A stretch of 64,000 bases of DNA, taken from assembly GCF_001274935.1 (NCBI RefSeq), contig NZ_LILC01000007.1, positions 62,001 through 126,000 of the forward strand, in the 5' to 3' direction. Positions 25,463 to 34,454 of this stretch are shown one piece after another. The notes below the pieces were generated by a model. It did not search any database. It worked only from the letters and a program-made list of their open reading frames with translations, and was not told the origin of the DNA. The translations under genes and the position numbers were made by a program. The stretch is from Priestia koreensis (lineage in GTDB: Bacteria; Bacillota; Bacilli; Bacillales; Bacillaceae_H). The first letter of the stretch is position 1. Each line of letters starts with the position of its first letter.

Positions 25463-25744
25463 TTAGGCTACCGCACGAAGAAATGATAACGCCAGTGAAA
25501 TGACGAAAACGGATAAAACGAACGAATAAATAGATGACGTAACTTTCTTTTGAAACGAAAAATGGCTGTATTTTTTATACAAATAAACAAGGCATAAAAA
25601 AGAGAGCGCATAAATTCCGTAAGACAAAATAAGCGTTGGCTGTGGTGCTAGGTGAAAAACGGATTTGTTAAGTGCTTCAAACAGAACTTTTACAATGAGC
25701 GTTAAGGTAAAAACAGCGATTTGATGCATGTAGAGCTTTGACAT
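25463..25744 (-). CDS. three-span membrane protein
   Basis: 93 residues with hydrophobic segments at ~8-25, ~37-56 and ~70-90 and short basic loops. AAGGAG precedes ATG. It lies between the methyltransferase and DUF4256 genes on the same strand. No family recognised. Confidence 0.6.
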   Translation of the reverse strand: MSKLYMHQIAVFTLTLIVKVLFEALNKSVFHLAPQPTLILSYGIYALSFLCLVYLYKKYSHFSFQKKVTSSIYSFVLSVFVISLALSFLRAVA

Positions 25745-25811
25745 AGGTGAGTCGCTCCTTTTTGGCGAAATATGATAATAGGAATTTTAGTCAGGGTATG
25801 TAATTCATTCC

Positions 25812-26585
25812 TTATAGCAGTCGTGCAATCGTATGTGAAAACACAGCAATGTCACGATAAGGCGATACGCTGCAAACCTTCATCTCAAGCTCCGTCATTT
25901 TTTGATTCCACTCGTCATCGAATTTGTGCTCATTGTCAATGTAGCTATATAGATTATGTATGCCATAGCGCTCTATTACTTGAAAACCAGCTTTCGTCAG
26001 CCATTTGTTAAGATCGTCTTGTGAAAAGAGGGAAATGTCCGCTCCAATCACAGAACTATAGTCTGTTTTTCGATCCACAAATGACAAAGCTGCAGACGGA
26101 GATTTTTCAACAATCGCTTTTTTCATGACGTTCGCTAACGGATTATGCGTAATGAGAGAAAGATACCCTTGTCTTGTTATGTTCTGTGCAAGTGTCCAAA
26201 TCCCCTTCTCAGGATCGTCTAAATATTCAAGGACGTTGTGACAAAGCAGAAAATCTGCGCTAAACGCCAGCGGATGAAGATCTTCTATAGCTGCTTGTTT
26301 AAATTCTATGATCCCATTACTCTCAAATGCCTTCTGTTTTGCAGCAGAAAGCAAATCGTTATTCGGTTCTAGACCTAAAACGCGCCACCCTTTGTCAGCG
26401 AGGGATCTAATCGTTATCCCAAATCCGCATCCAACATCCACTACGTAATCATCACTAGCTAAAAAAGGCTCTATTTGAGCAAGAGTACTCGTGTAAAATA
26501 GTTTTCCCCACGGCTGTTCTGTGTAGGACAGGTATTGTTCAACGCTCTTTGAAAAATGTTCTATGTTTGATCTCAATGTATTCAC
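25812..26585 (-). CDS. class I SAM-dependent methyltransferase (CmoM/SmtA-like)
   Basis: 257 residues. SAM-binding motif I is VVDVGCGFGITIRSLA (~48-63) with the acidic end of strand 2 at LGLEPNNDLL; motif IV is FLLCHNVLEYLDDP. Overall layout (N-terminal PWGKLFYTSTL, C-terminal YRDIAVFSHTIARL) resembles the CmoM/SmtA tRNA-modification methyltransferases. Target not certain. The gene ends near 25812 with no strong terminator. Confidence 0.75.
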   Translation of the reverse strand: MNTLRSNIEHFSKSVEQYLSYTEQPWGKLFYTSTLAQIEPFLASDDYVVDVGCGFGITIRSLADKGWRVLGLEPNNDLLSAAKQKAFESNGIIEFKQAAIEDLHPLAFSADFLLCHNVLEYLDDPEKGIWTLAQNITRQGYLSLITHNPLANVMKKAIVEKSPSAALSFVDRKTDYSSVIGADISLFSQDDLNKWLTKAGFQVIERYGIHNLYSYIDNEHKFDDEWNQKMTELEMKVCSVSPYRDIAVFSHTIARLL

Positions 26586-26703
26586 TCCCTAATTTAGTGT
26601 TAAGAACAATTAGCTTTTGAAGCAATTACTTAATGGTTGTACACACTCAACAGTCACTATAACCATTACCAATTTTATCCTATTTATAAAATTAAAAAAG
26701 GTC

Positions 26704-26731
26704 TTGACCTTTTGTTTCATTGTGTTATAGT
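26704..26731 (+). promoter_or_regulatory. strong promoter of the long leader
   Basis: TTGACC, 16 bases, TATAGT with the extended -10 element TGT directly before it. It points at the TerD-like gene 650 bases downstream, implying a very long 5' leader. Confidence 0.55.
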
Positions 26732-26776
26732 AATAAACGCTGTTTAAGTTTTAATTTTCAAATTTAACCATATTTT

Positions 26777-27021
26777 GCAAAGGCTATATATTTCCTTCCT
26801 TCTTTTTAGCATTTAAAGGAGGAGTAATCCTCCTTAATAGAAATTATGATAGGGAATTTGCTTTCTTTTGCATTTGGCAGGCTATAAAACTTCTTCCTTC
26901 TATTTTTTATTTCAACCAGGAAGTGTTTTTCGAATCACTTCCTGGCTATTCCATTGTAGAGGGTTTAATCTCCTGCCACTGAAACACGGTAGGCTATGGC
27001 TGTTCTTCCTTCTTTTCATTT
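26777..27021 (+). repeat. three imperfect ~35-base repeats in the leader
   Basis: Units at 26777-26814, 26876-26913 and 26988-27021 share GGCTAT, 5-8 bases, then TTCCTTCT(T/A)TTT and ATTT; a degenerate fourth (AGCCTATAAAAC) is at 27123. Each is followed by a hairpin of different sequence: AAAGGAGGA/TCCTCCTT (26815-26834), CCAGGAAGTG/CACTTCCTGG (26917-26944), and CTACTGACT/AGTCATAG (27025-27066). Conserved tract plus variable stem suggests structured RNA. Confidence 0.5.
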
Positions 27022-27230
27022 GATCTACTGACTTAGAGCAGCCAGTTTCCTACTTTTTAGTCATAGCTATTGTAACTTTTCCTTTTTAACCATTACTAAC
27101 GTTTTCTAGAGTTCCTTTTCTATAGCCTATAAAACGATTTCTCTCGTAACCTTTTTCTTTTTCGTTCCACTTCTTTTGAAGAGTGATAATGAATTAAAAA
27201 AGGTTTTTAGCATGTTTAATACAATCTTTT

Positions 27231-27285
27231 TATCCATCTCATTCTTGTGTTAGGTCTGTAAACAGAAGAATAAGATGGATTTTTC
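27231..27285 (+). terminator. hairpin in the leader, possible attenuator
   Basis: ATCCATCTCATTCTT and AAGAATAAGATGGAT pair with one mismatch and are followed by TTTTTC, so this could terminate the leader transcript about 100 bases before the TerD-like gene. Confidence 0.5.
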
Positions 27286-27340
27286 AACGACGCTTATGCT
27301 TCATGATAGAGTTACTATTATTTAATAAGGGAGGGACGTC

Positions 27341-27361
27341 ATGCTCTTCTTATCAAATTAA
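27341..27361 (+). CDS. leader peptide upstream of the TerD-like gene
   Basis: ATG at 27341 behind AAGGGAGGG (27328-27336) encodes MLFLSN and stops at TAA 27361, 21 bases before the main gene, which itself has only a weak ribosome site. This fits a translated uORF controlling or coupling the downstream gene. Confidence 0.4.
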   Translation: MLFLSN

Positions 27362-27382
27362 AAAGAAGAAGCTGACGATTAG

Positions 27383-29485
27383 ATGCAAAATACGATTTTT
27401 TTGAACCGACAATTGAAGGTAATTGCACCTGAAGGGAATCAAACGCTTTCAAATACATATGTAGCAACAGCTTTAAAAAATCTAGAAGGACTCGGTTTTG
27501 GATTTTCTAAAGAACTGATTACTCGTGTACAGACAATGTCCGAGCTTTCTTTCTTCAAATTTTATAAGGAGATTCTTTCATCCTTAAAACAAATGGTTGG
27601 TGCTCACATTAGGCATAAACCTATGTATCCAAACTTTCCTTCCGAAGTGATGGAAATGGATGAAGCCACTCTATATGTGAACGCCATTTTGCACTATTTT
27701 ACGCTTGAACAACCGGTTAAAGCAATTGGTGAACGTTCTCCCCTCGTTCACTCAAAAGAACTCCAACTTATTCAACTGGGAACAGAAATGGAATTTGTTG
27801 AACTGATGACGGGGTTAATGGCAGCCAAAACGTCCATTTCTCCAACAGATAAAGAGGATTTAACGTGGTTCCTTTCCACTTATGATGACACTGAACAAGT
27901 GCTTCCGAAAGAACTTCCTCAAAAAGAAAATATGGCCTTTATTATAGGAACACTTCTTCGTTTAGACAAAATAACCAATGTCACAGCAACAGCATATTTA
28001 AAAACGGCAACAGACATCCTTCGATTAGCAGTCGCCTTATCTGATGGAGATGTAAGTCTTGCGGAGGTAACACGTTTTCGCTCATTTAAAAATCGTGAAC
28101 GACGCTTTTTACTAGCAGCTATGGAGCTTTGTCCATCGCTTCAGCTCGAAGATATGGTACGCTACAAAAATCGTTGGATTCGTTTAGGAGAACGACTACA
28201 TCCTTCTGCTCATCAAAGACGATACCCTAAAGCAAATACGGCATTTAATGCTATGAGAAATAATACGATTATTAAGACATTTAATGGGCGCATTGAGCAG
28301 CTTCTAGAAGAAAAAAACATTTCAGAAGCAATTGCTTTATTAACGTCTCGACCAGGTGAATTTGCACGTCGTCTTGACCACCTTCTTCGTCTAGCTGATC
28401 AAAACAATCACTCTCAGATTGGAATTGCAGCAGAATTTGAAAAAGTCGTGTCCGAAGTGTCTACACCTGTTTTATTACAAGTATTAGCCCACTTCCGTCA
28501 TCGCAACAACGCACAAGATTTACGCGTATTTTTTCCAAAAGGAAACGTGGCCAAACTGTTCGGAAAGCACAACACACTAGATCCACTGAGTGAATTAGTT
28601 TGTCAAATGATGGTCAGTATTTGTGAATCTGCGCTCAGACAGCGTTTTTCAGAACTTCCACCGGTCGGCAAGGTCTTCATCGACGACAATTTAACACGAT
28701 ATCCTGTACCGTTTTCACAACGTTCCGCTTCAAAAGCACTTCGCACACTAAGTCGAGGTAGCCAATTACCTCTTTCTGACGATGATATTGTCCGTTTTTT
28801 TGTGTGGTGGAAGGAAGGGAAAGTAAATGGAAAAGAAACCGGACAGGTAGATGTGGATCTTTCTGCTTATTTCTTAGATGAGAACTGGGCGTATAAGGAA
28901 CACATTTCCTATACTAATCTCCGATCCGATTACAGCTTTGCCGTGCACAGCGGAGATATTGTCACGGCTCCTAGGGGCGCAAGTGAATTTATTGATGTTA
29001 ACATTCCACAGGCACTTAAAGAAGGCTGTCGCTATGTCATGATGAACGTCTATTCGTTTTCAGAGCAGCCTTACAAAGACCTTCCTGAATGTTTTGCTGG
29101 ATGGATGGGTCGAAATGATGGCAATACGGGTGAGATCTTTGAGCCATCTACCGTGCAAAACAAGTGGGATATTACTGCTGATGCGACGATCGCAGTTCCA
29201 CTTATTATCGATTTAGAAACACGCATGGTGGTTTGGACAGATTTATCTCTAACGCGAGGACTTTCCACTGCTAATAATATTGAGGGTAGCCATAGCGCGC
29301 TTGAGGCAGTTGGTAAAGCATTCATGTCCTTTAATAAAGTGACTCTTCATGATTTATTCCGGTTGCATGCTGAATCCCGTGGAGAAATTATCGAGAAAAA
29401 AGAAGACGCTGACGCTGTTTTTGCAGAATATGAGGGCATTACGCCTGAAGCAATCGAAGTAATTATTAGTGAGTATTTAGTTTAA
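27383..29485 (+). CDS. large TerD-domain protein (MXAN_6230/SCO0854-like)
   Basis: 700 residues, cytoplasmic. The N-terminal ~480 residues are mainly helical. The C-terminal ~200 residues resemble a TerD (tellurium-resistance, calcium-binding) domain: VDVDLSAYFLDENW, HISYTNLRS, VHSGDIVTAPRGASEFIDVN, RYVMMNVYSFSEQP, ECFAGWMGR, VPLIIDLETRMVVWTDLSL. Acidic residues such as DVDLS and HSGD are where TerD proteins bind calcium. Ter systems are linked to stress, phage and metabolite responses; here no other ter gene is near. The main start has no strong ribosome site, only AAGAAGAAG, so translation may depend on the short uORF. Confidence 0.65.
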   Translation: MQNTIFLNRQLKVIAPEGNQTLSNTYVATALKNLEGLGFGFSKELITRVQTMSELSFFKFYKEILSSLKQMVGAHIRHKPMYPNFPSEVMEMDEATLYVNAILHYFTLEQPVKAIGERSPLVHSKELQLIQLGTEMEFVELMTGLMAAKTSISPTDKEDLTWFLSTYDDTEQVLPKELPQKENMAFIIGTLLRLDKITNVTATAYLKTATDILRLAVALSDGDVSLAEVTRFRSFKNRERRFLLAAMELCPSLQLEDMVRYKNRWIRLGERLHPSAHQRRYPKANTAFNAMRNNTIIKTFNGRIEQLLEEKNISEAIALLTSRPGEFARRLDHLLRLADQNNHSQIGIAAEFEKVVSEVSTPVLLQVLAHFRHRNNAQDLRVFFPKGNVAKLFGKHNTLDPLSELVCQMMVSICESALRQRFSELPPVGKVFIDDNLTRYPVPFSQRSASKALRTLSRGSQLPLSDDDIVRFFVWWKEGKVNGKETGQVDVDLSAYFLDENWAYKEHISYTNLRSDYSFAVHSGDIVTAPRGASEFIDVNIPQALKEGCRYVMMNVYSFSEQPYKDLPECFAGWMGRNDGNTGEIFEPSTVQNKWDITADATIAVPLIIDLETRMVVWTDLSLTRGLSTANNIEGSHSALEAVGKAFMSFNKVTLHDLFRLHAESRGEIIEKKEDADAVFAEYEGITPEAIEVIISEYLV

Positions 29486-29507
29486 CTTCTAACATAAATA
29501 CGATTAT

Positions 29508-29549
29508 AAATCGGCTCATATCGTAAACTTTATGCTATGAGCCGATTTA
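29508..29549 (+). terminator. terminator after the TerD-like gene
   Basis: AAATCGGCTCATA and TATGAGCCGATTT form a perfect 13-bp stem. Confidence 0.75.
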
Positions 29550-29674
29550 GTATAGGCATTTCTATACTGTGAAAAAATATCCAATCTATCTTTATTTTGC
29601 TCATACCCCATAACACCAATGATTCACACAAAAAATGGACAGCAGAAAAAGCAGCTACCCATTTCTATTTCCGC

Positions 29675-29863
29675 TTAATTATGTGATGGTCTTTTGAACA
29701 CAAAAAACATAATTAAAACCGCCATTAATAACGCAGGAATCGCATAAAGCTGACCAACAAATAACTTCCAACCAATCGTGTTATAACCATCAGACGCAGG
29801 TAAGAAGATCGTAAGCAAACAAACAGCTAAATAGACGAACAGTGGTGGAATGATCTTTTTCAC
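29675..29863 (-). CDS. small two-span membrane protein
   Basis: 62 residues from GTG 29863, with AAGGAGGG nine bases upstream; the open frame extends further but without a ribosome site. Two hydrophobic segments (PPLFVYLAVCLLTIFL and LYAIPALLMAVLIMFFV) flank a short loop (PASDGYNTIGWKLFVGQ). Function unknown. Confidence 0.6.
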   Translation of the reverse strand: MKKIIPPLFVYLAVCLLTIFLPASDGYNTIGWKLFVGQLYAIPALLMAVLIMFFVFKRPSHN

Positions 29864-29946
29864 TATTCTTTTCCCTCCTTTTCTTCTGTTAGTATATCGC
29901 TTTTTGTAAAAATATTCCATAAAATTCCAATGTATTTTAGAGAAAG

Positions 29947-29992
29947 AAAAAGCAAACGATCGTCTCATAAAGAGGAGATCGTTTGCTTTTTT
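29947..29992. terminator. terminator
   Basis: AAAAGCAAACGATCGTCTC and GAGATCGTTTGCTTTTTT pair with one mismatch; it serves the GNAT gene read from the right. Confidence 0.75.
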
Positions 29993-30050
29993 GTTTTTTA
30001 ATCATTCTATTTTGAGAAAGACGGTTCAAATAGTGCCCCTTATTTTTAAA

Positions 30051-30563
30051 TCATAATCCTGAGAGATCGTCCCAAATATAGGCTTCATCTTCTACGGCCA
30101 ATCCTCCAAATTCACTTTCTCGATGAGCATAATGAGTTGCTCCAAGACGTTTGTAGAAGCCGCGACCAGCTTCATTCTTTTTCATGACCCAGACGAGCAT
30201 AGACGACATTTGTTCGTTGCGAAGATATTTAGCTACCGCCGACACTAGTCGTCGACCTGCTCCTAATCCTTGCGCTTTCGGTAAAAGGTAAAGGGCATAT
30301 AACTCGCCTGTTTGATCATTTTGGCTCATCATTTGTGTTGCAGCAAAGCCAACGATTTCATCGATCTCATTAACGGCTACAAAAATAGCGGACTTGTGCT
30401 CGAATTCAGCCATGAATTGACCCCATTTTGTCTCCGCCTCTTCATAAGAAAGGCTATGTAAATACTCATCTGGTACTAGTCCTTTGTAAGTCGTTTTCCA
30501 CGTATCAATGTAAATAGCGGAAACAGCTTTTATGTCTTCACTAGTTGCTTTTCGTATGTTCAT
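30051..30563 (-). CDS. GNAT N-acetyltransferase
   Basis: 170 residues from ATG 30563, with AGGAG upstream. Acetyl-CoA binding motif A is LYALYLLPKAQGLGAGRRLV (~92-111), with the pyrophosphate loop Q-G-L-G-A-G. MNIRKATSEDIKAV at the N-terminus and FYKRLGATHYA near the C-terminus are typical. Acceptor unknown. Confidence 0.88.
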   Translation of the reverse strand: MNIRKATSEDIKAVSAIYIDTWKTTYKGLVPDEYLHSLSYEEAETKWGQFMAEFEHKSAIFVAVNEIDEIVGFAATQMMSQNDQTGELYALYLLPKAQGLGAGRRLVSAVAKYLRNEQMSSMLVWVMKKNEAGRGFYKRLGATHYAHRESEFGGLAVEDEAYIWDDLSGL

Positions 30564-30650
30564 TTTTATCACTCCTGTTGTATTAAACTATCTTATTCTC
30601 GTTAGTGACGTCAAATCAAGCTTCTTTAATTCTTCAGGTGTTTACGAAAA

Positions 30651-31046
30651 CTATTCCTTTGTATCCACAGATAAACCTCTCTCCTCAAAAACTTGTTTAG
30701 CAACCAACACAGCATTTAATACCCTTGGAAATCCTGTATAGGGAATGCAGTGAGTAATAGCTTCAACAATTTCATTAGGTGTCAAGCCAACATTAAGTGC
30801 TGCATGAATATGAACGATAAGCTGTGGTTCACATCCTCCTTGTGTCGTAAGCGAAGCAATTGTCACTAACTGCTTTTGCTGAAGGCTAATTCCTGTTCTT
30901 GTATAAATATCTCCAAAAGCAAATTCAATCACGTACTTTCCAATGTCAGGCGCAAGGTCTTTCAGTGATTCAATGACTCGTTTTCCGCCCTCCCCATCTA
31001 CTTCCATTAGCTTGTTCCATCCATTTTCATATCGTTGATTCATCAT
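30651..31046 (-). CDS. carboxymuconolactone decarboxylase-family protein
   Basis: 131 residues. The CMD core is QLVTIASLTTQGGCEPQLIV, HIHAALNVGLTPNEIVEAI and HCIPYTGFPRVLNAVLVAKQ. There is one Cys in GGCEP and one in HCIPY, not an AhpD-type CxxC, so it looks like the gamma-CMD group rather than a peroxidase. The gene is divergent from a MerR regulator and driven by a MerR-type promoter (31088-31118), suggesting induction by electrophiles or aldehydes, as reported for the B. subtilis AdhR/yraA-type loci. Confidence 0.85.
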   Translation of the reverse strand: MMNQRYENGWNKLMEVDGEGGKRVIESLKDLAPDIGKYVIEFAFGDIYTRTGISLQQKQLVTIASLTTQGGCEPQLIVHIHAALNVGLTPNEIVEAITHCIPYTGFPRVLNAVLVAKQVFEERGLSVDTKE

Positions 31047-31087
31047 TTTTATCTCTCCTAACGTTGTAGTGATGTGCTATGAATAAA

Positions 31088-31118
31088 ATACTACGCTTTA
31101 GCGCGCGCTCTAAGGCAA
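31088..31118 (-). promoter_or_regulatory. MerR-type promoter of the CMD gene
   Basis: On the minus strand TTGCCT and TAGTAT are separated by exactly 19 bases; the spacer carries the dyad TTAGAGCGCGCGCTAAAG. This is the expected MerR activator layout and the adjacent gene encodes a MerR protein. Confidence 0.7.
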
Positions 31119-31136
31119 GGGTTTTCGTCAAAAACA

Positions 31137-31145
31137 TGGTATACT
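31137..31145 (+). promoter_or_regulatory. extended -10 promoter directly before merR
   Basis: TGGTATACT (TGn plus TATACT) ends six bases before the ATG at 31152, placing the transcription start at or next to the A of ATG. No Shine-Dalgarno sequence is present. Confidence 0.55.
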
Positions 31146-31151
31146 TTTCCT

Positions 31152-31535
31152 ATGGAAAATTTATTCAGCATTCAACAACTTGCAGCTATAACAGAAATGT
31201 CTAGCCATACACTACGTTACTATGAAAAGATCGGCTTAATTCAGCACGTACAGCGAGATCAAAATGGGTATCGACAGTATTCAGAATTTGATCTCGCATG
31301 GGTACAATTTCTCCTTCGGTTACGTGCAACTGGAATGTCGATGATCAAGATGAAGGAGTTCTCTGATTTGAGGTACCAAGGAGATACTACGATTTCCTTA
31401 AGAAGAGAATTACTAGAGAAACACTATCAGGATACGTTAATGAACATGCGCGAACTACAAATAAATCTCAAAAAAATGGAAGAGAAAATCGCACATTACA
31501 GGGCACTAGAGAATTCCCATCTGGAACTTTTATAA
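31152..31535 (+). CDS. MerR-family regulator (AdhR-like)
   Basis: 127 residues. Winged helix at 5-40 (FSIQQLAAITEMSSHTLRYY, then EKIGLI and NGYRQYSEFDLAWVQFL), then a long coiled-coil helix (RRELLEKHYQDTLMNMRELQ...). No cysteine is present, unlike many NmlR/AdhR proteins that sense thiol-reactive compounds, so its signal may differ. Divergent from the CMD gene it probably controls. The start is an ATG with no ribosome site and a promoter immediately before it. Confidence 0.88.
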   Translation: MENLFSIQQLAAITEMSSHTLRYYEKIGLIQHVQRDQNGYRQYSEFDLAWVQFLLRLRATGMSMIKMKEFSDLRYQGDTTISLRRELLEKHYQDTLMNMRELQINLKKMEEKIAHYRALENSHLELL

Positions 31536-31579
31536 AATGATAATGAAAGAGACCGATGAATTGGAAAGGAACCACCATC

Positions 31580-31963
31580 ATGAAATTCAATACGCTAATA
31601 CCTGAGCTATCCGTTTCAAACATTCATGCATCCAAAGAATTCTACTTAGGAGTAATCGGATTTCAGCTTGAATACGAACGTGAGGGGGATCGTTTTGCGT
31701 TTATCTCGTTGGACGGCGCACAAATGATGATTGAAGAATGCAATGGCCACTGGGAAACAGGCGAACTGGTTCACCCTTATGGTCGTGGGATTAATTTTCA
31801 AATTTCCGTCACCAACATAGAAGCTCTTTTCTCACGTATACAGAAGCATAATGTTCCTCTTTTTCGGGATATGATGGTCAATACGTACAGTGGCTACACT
31901 AAAAGGGAGTTCATCCTTCAAGACCCAGACGGTTACTTACTACGCTTTTCAGAAGATTGTTGA
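31580..31963 (+). CDS. VOC-superfamily (glyoxalase/bleomycin-resistance-like) protein
   Basis: 127 residues from ATG 31580 with GGAAAGGA nine bases upstream. It has the two-module VOC layout: TLIPELSVSNIHASKEFYLG, FISLDGAQMMIEE, GINFQISVTNIEALFSRIQK, REFILQDPDGYLLRF. The glutamate in MMIEE and the end motif DPDGYLLRF agree with bleomycin-binding relatives. It sits 45 bases after merR and may be cotranscribed. Confidence 0.8.
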   Translation: MKFNTLIPELSVSNIHASKEFYLGVIGFQLEYEREGDRFAFISLDGAQMMIEECNGHWETGELVHPYGRGINFQISVTNIEALFSRIQKHNVPLFRDMMVNTYSGYTKREFILQDPDGYLLRFSEDC

Positions 31964-31977
31964 TACATATACAAAAA

Positions 31978-32012
31978 ACAGCGACCACATCAAGTGATCG
32001 CTGCTTTTTCAC
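31978..32012. terminator. bidirectional terminator between the VOC gene and parC
   Basis: AGCGACCAC and GTGATCGCT pair with one mismatch around a short loop, flanked by A and T runs. Confidence 0.65.
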
Positions 32013-32015
32013 GTA

Positions 32016-34451
32016 CTATTTACTGTCTTCCTTCGGCTCAATCCAAACGGCCGAAACGCTTCCGGCATCGCTTTGATCAACAACATACGAGCCGATTCCG
32101 TAGCGGTCGTTTACCCGCATTGAAGACGGATCAATCTGTTCAATGTGATGCTTATCTGTTACAAGGTAATACCATTCGTTACCGGTAATAAATTCAAATC
32201 CGACGACTTTATGAGGATTTGCTTTTAGTTCTTTTACCATGACAAGACCTCGTCTTGCGCGTGAGGAACGTTCAAAGTCTGTGATGGAAAGCTTTTTCAC
32301 CGCTCCTCGTTGTGTAGCCATCACGAGCTTCGGCTGCATGCCTTCTTCAAAGACTTTACCTGCTACGACGTAATCATCATCTTTTAAGTTAATTCCTTTT
32401 ACACCTGAGGCACGAGGCCCAACAATACTTACTTCTTCTTCCGGGAACCATAGTCCGTACCCGTCATGAGTAGCAAGGAACACATCTTGCTGACCATCGG
32501 TTAAATGAACGTCAACCACTTCATCATCGCCTTTTACATTAACCCCAACGAGCGCTCTCGAGCGGCGCTGTGCTTTGTAATGAGCTAATTCTGTTTTCTT
32601 CACCATACCATTCTTCGTCACAAACAATAAAAACTTCGGTTCTTCAAAATCATGAATCGGGATTGCTTTAACGACTTCTTCTTTTTTATCAATCGGAATA
32701 ATGTTCGTCACGTGCTGCCCCATGTCCTTCCAGCGAATATCTGGGAGTTCATGAATTGGCATATATAAGTAATTTCCTTTGTTTGTGAAGAGTAGCATCG
32801 TATCGGTTGTGTTCAATCCTTGCTTTAGAAGGAAGCGGTCCGTATCCTTCATTCCAAAATCTTGTCCGTTTGAAGCAGCGTATGATCGAAGGCTCGTGCG
32901 TTTTACGTAGCCATCTTTCGTTACCGTCACCATCACGTCTTCAGACGGAATCATCACTTCAAGATTAATTTTAATTTCTTCAATCTTTTCTTCAATGACC
33001 GTACGGCGCTCATCATTGTACGTTTTCTTCACTTTTCGAAGATCGGTTTTAATGACGTTAAACAGTTTCTTTTCGCTATGTAAAATGGATTCAAGCTCTG
33101 CGATACGCGCATGTAGAGCTTCATCTTCTTCACGAAGCGCTGTAATATCCGTATTGGTTAAACGGTAAAGCTGTAAGGATACAATCGCTTCTGACTGTGC
33201 TTCTGTAAAGCCATACTCGTTCATTAAGTTTTGCTTCGCGTCGCGCTTATCTTTTGAAGAGCGAATCGTTGCGATCACTTCATCTAAAATTGATAAAGCT
33301 TTCATAAGCCCTTCTACGATATGAGCGCGCTCTTGTGCTTTTTTCAGCTCGTATTTTGAGCGATTAGTGACAACCTCACGCTGATGCTCAATGTAGGCGT
33401 CTAAAATATTTAACAGGCTCATTAATTTCGGGCGTTTATGGTAAATGGCCACCATATTGAAGTTGTAAGGTACTTGTAGATCGGTATTTTTGTACAAGTA
33501 GTTTAAGACGCCGTTTGCATCCGTTTCTTTTTTTAGTTCTACGACAATGCGTAGTCCTGTACGGTCCGTTTCATCGCGCACTTCAGCAATACCGTCAACT
33601 TTGCGGTCAATACGGAGTTCATCCATTTTTTTCACAAGGTTTGCCTTGTTTACTTCAAATGGAATTTCCGTAATCACGATTTGCTGTTTGCCACCGCGAA
33701 GATCTTCAATGCTTGCCTTTCCGCGAATGACGATTTTCCCTTTACCTGTTTCGTAAGCCTTTTTAATACCGTCAACACCTTGAATGATCCCACCTGTTGG
33801 GAAATCAGGACCTTTTAGTACTGTCATAAGCTCATCGACTGTGCTTGTCGGGTTATCGATACGCATGATCGCTGCATCAATTACTTCCCCTAATTGGTGA
33901 GGCGGAAGCTCTGTTGCATACCCTGCTGAAATCCCTGTTGACCCATTCACAAGAAGGTTCGGGAACATAGCAGGTAGGACCGTTGGTTCACTGCTTGTAT
34001 CATCAAAGTTTGGGATAAATTCAACCGTGCGCTTATCGATATCACGAAGCAGTTCTGATGCAATCGACGACAAGCGTGCTTCTGTATAACGCATCGCTGC
34101 AGGTGGATCACCGTCAATGCTTCCGTTATTTCCGTGCATCTCTACTAGATAGTTTCGTACTTTCCAGTCTTGACTCATACGAACCATCGCGTCATAAACG
34201 GAACTATCACCATGTGGATGATAGTTCCCGATTACGTTCCCGACGGTTTTCGCTGATTTTCGGAATCCTTTTTCCGACGTATTTCCTTCCGCATGCATCG
34301 CGTATAAAATACGACGCTGTACGGGTTTTAGCCCATCACGTGCATCAGGTAGGGCACGTTCTTGAATGATGTACTTACTATATCGTCCAAAGCGGTCGCC
34401 AAGTACATCTTCAAGCGGTAAATCTAAAAATCGTTCTGTTGGTTGGCTCAT
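32016..34451 (-). CDS. parC: DNA topoisomerase IV subunit A
   Basis: 811 residues, full length. The catalytic Tyr122 is in [11 protein letters not shown]. The quinolone-determining region reads [15 protein letters not shown] (~79-92) with both serines intact, so wild-type-like there. Coiled-coil gate region ~380-480 and C-terminal beta-pinwheel repeats (e.g. [29 protein letters not shown]) follow. With ParE it decatenates daughter chromosomes. Starts 3 bases after the parE stop, ribosome site GAGGAGG inside the parE end, so translationally linked. Confidence 0.98.
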   Translation of the reverse strand: MSQPTERFLDLPLEDVLGDRFGRYSKYIIQERALPDARDGLKPVQRRILYAMHAEGNTSEKGFRKSAKTVGNVIGNYHPHGDSSVYDAMVRMSQDWKVRNYLVEMHGNNGSIDGDPPAAMRYTEARLSSIASELLRDIDKRTVEFIPNFDDTSSEPTVLPAMFPNLLVNGSTGISAGYATELPPHQLGEVIDAAIMRIDNPTSTVDELMTVLKGPDFPTGGIIQGVDGIKKAYETGKGKIVIRGKASIEDLRGGKQQIVITEIPFEVNKANLVKKMDELRIDRKVDGIAEVRDETDRTGLRIVVELKKETDANGVLNYLYKNTDLQVPYNFNMVAIYHKRPKLMSLLNILDAYIEHQREVVTNRSKYELKKAQERAHIVEGLMKALSILDEVIATIRSSKDKRDAKQNLMNEYGFTEAQSEAIVSLQLYRLTNTDITALREEDEALHARIAELESILHSEKKLFNVIKTDLRKVKKTYNDERRTVIEEKIEEIKINLEVMIPSEDVMVTVTKDGYVKRTSLRSYAASNGQDFGMKDTDRFLLKQGLNTTDTMLLFTNKGNYLYMPIHELPDIRWKDMGQHVTNIIPIDKKEEVVKAIPIHDFEEPKFLLFVTKNGMVKKTELAHYKAQRRSRALVGVNVKGDDEVVDVHLTDGQQDVFLATHDGYGLWFPEEEVSIVGPRASGVKGINLKDDDYVVAGKVFEEGMQPKLVMATQRGAVKKLSITDFERSSRARRGLVMVKELKANPHKVVGFEFITGNEWYYLVTDKHHIEQIDPSSMRVNDRYGIGSYVVDQSDAGSVSAVWIEPKEDSK

Positions 34452-34454
34452 GTA

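Noticed and set aside
1..26600. Prophage or integrative element covering the accessory region
   Set aside because: No integrase, phage structural gene, conjugation gene, tRNA or attachment-site repeat was found.
26777..27021. CRISPR-like array in the TerD leader
   Set aside because: Only three imperfect units with unequal spacing and self-complementary, unequal spacers; no cas genes.
32016..34451. Link between the microcin B17-like cluster and the topoisomerase genes (self-resistance)
   Set aside because: Microcin B17 targets gyrase, but parC/parE lie 26 kb away in their usual conserved neighbourhood with ordinary active-site regions; there is no sign that they belong to the cluster.
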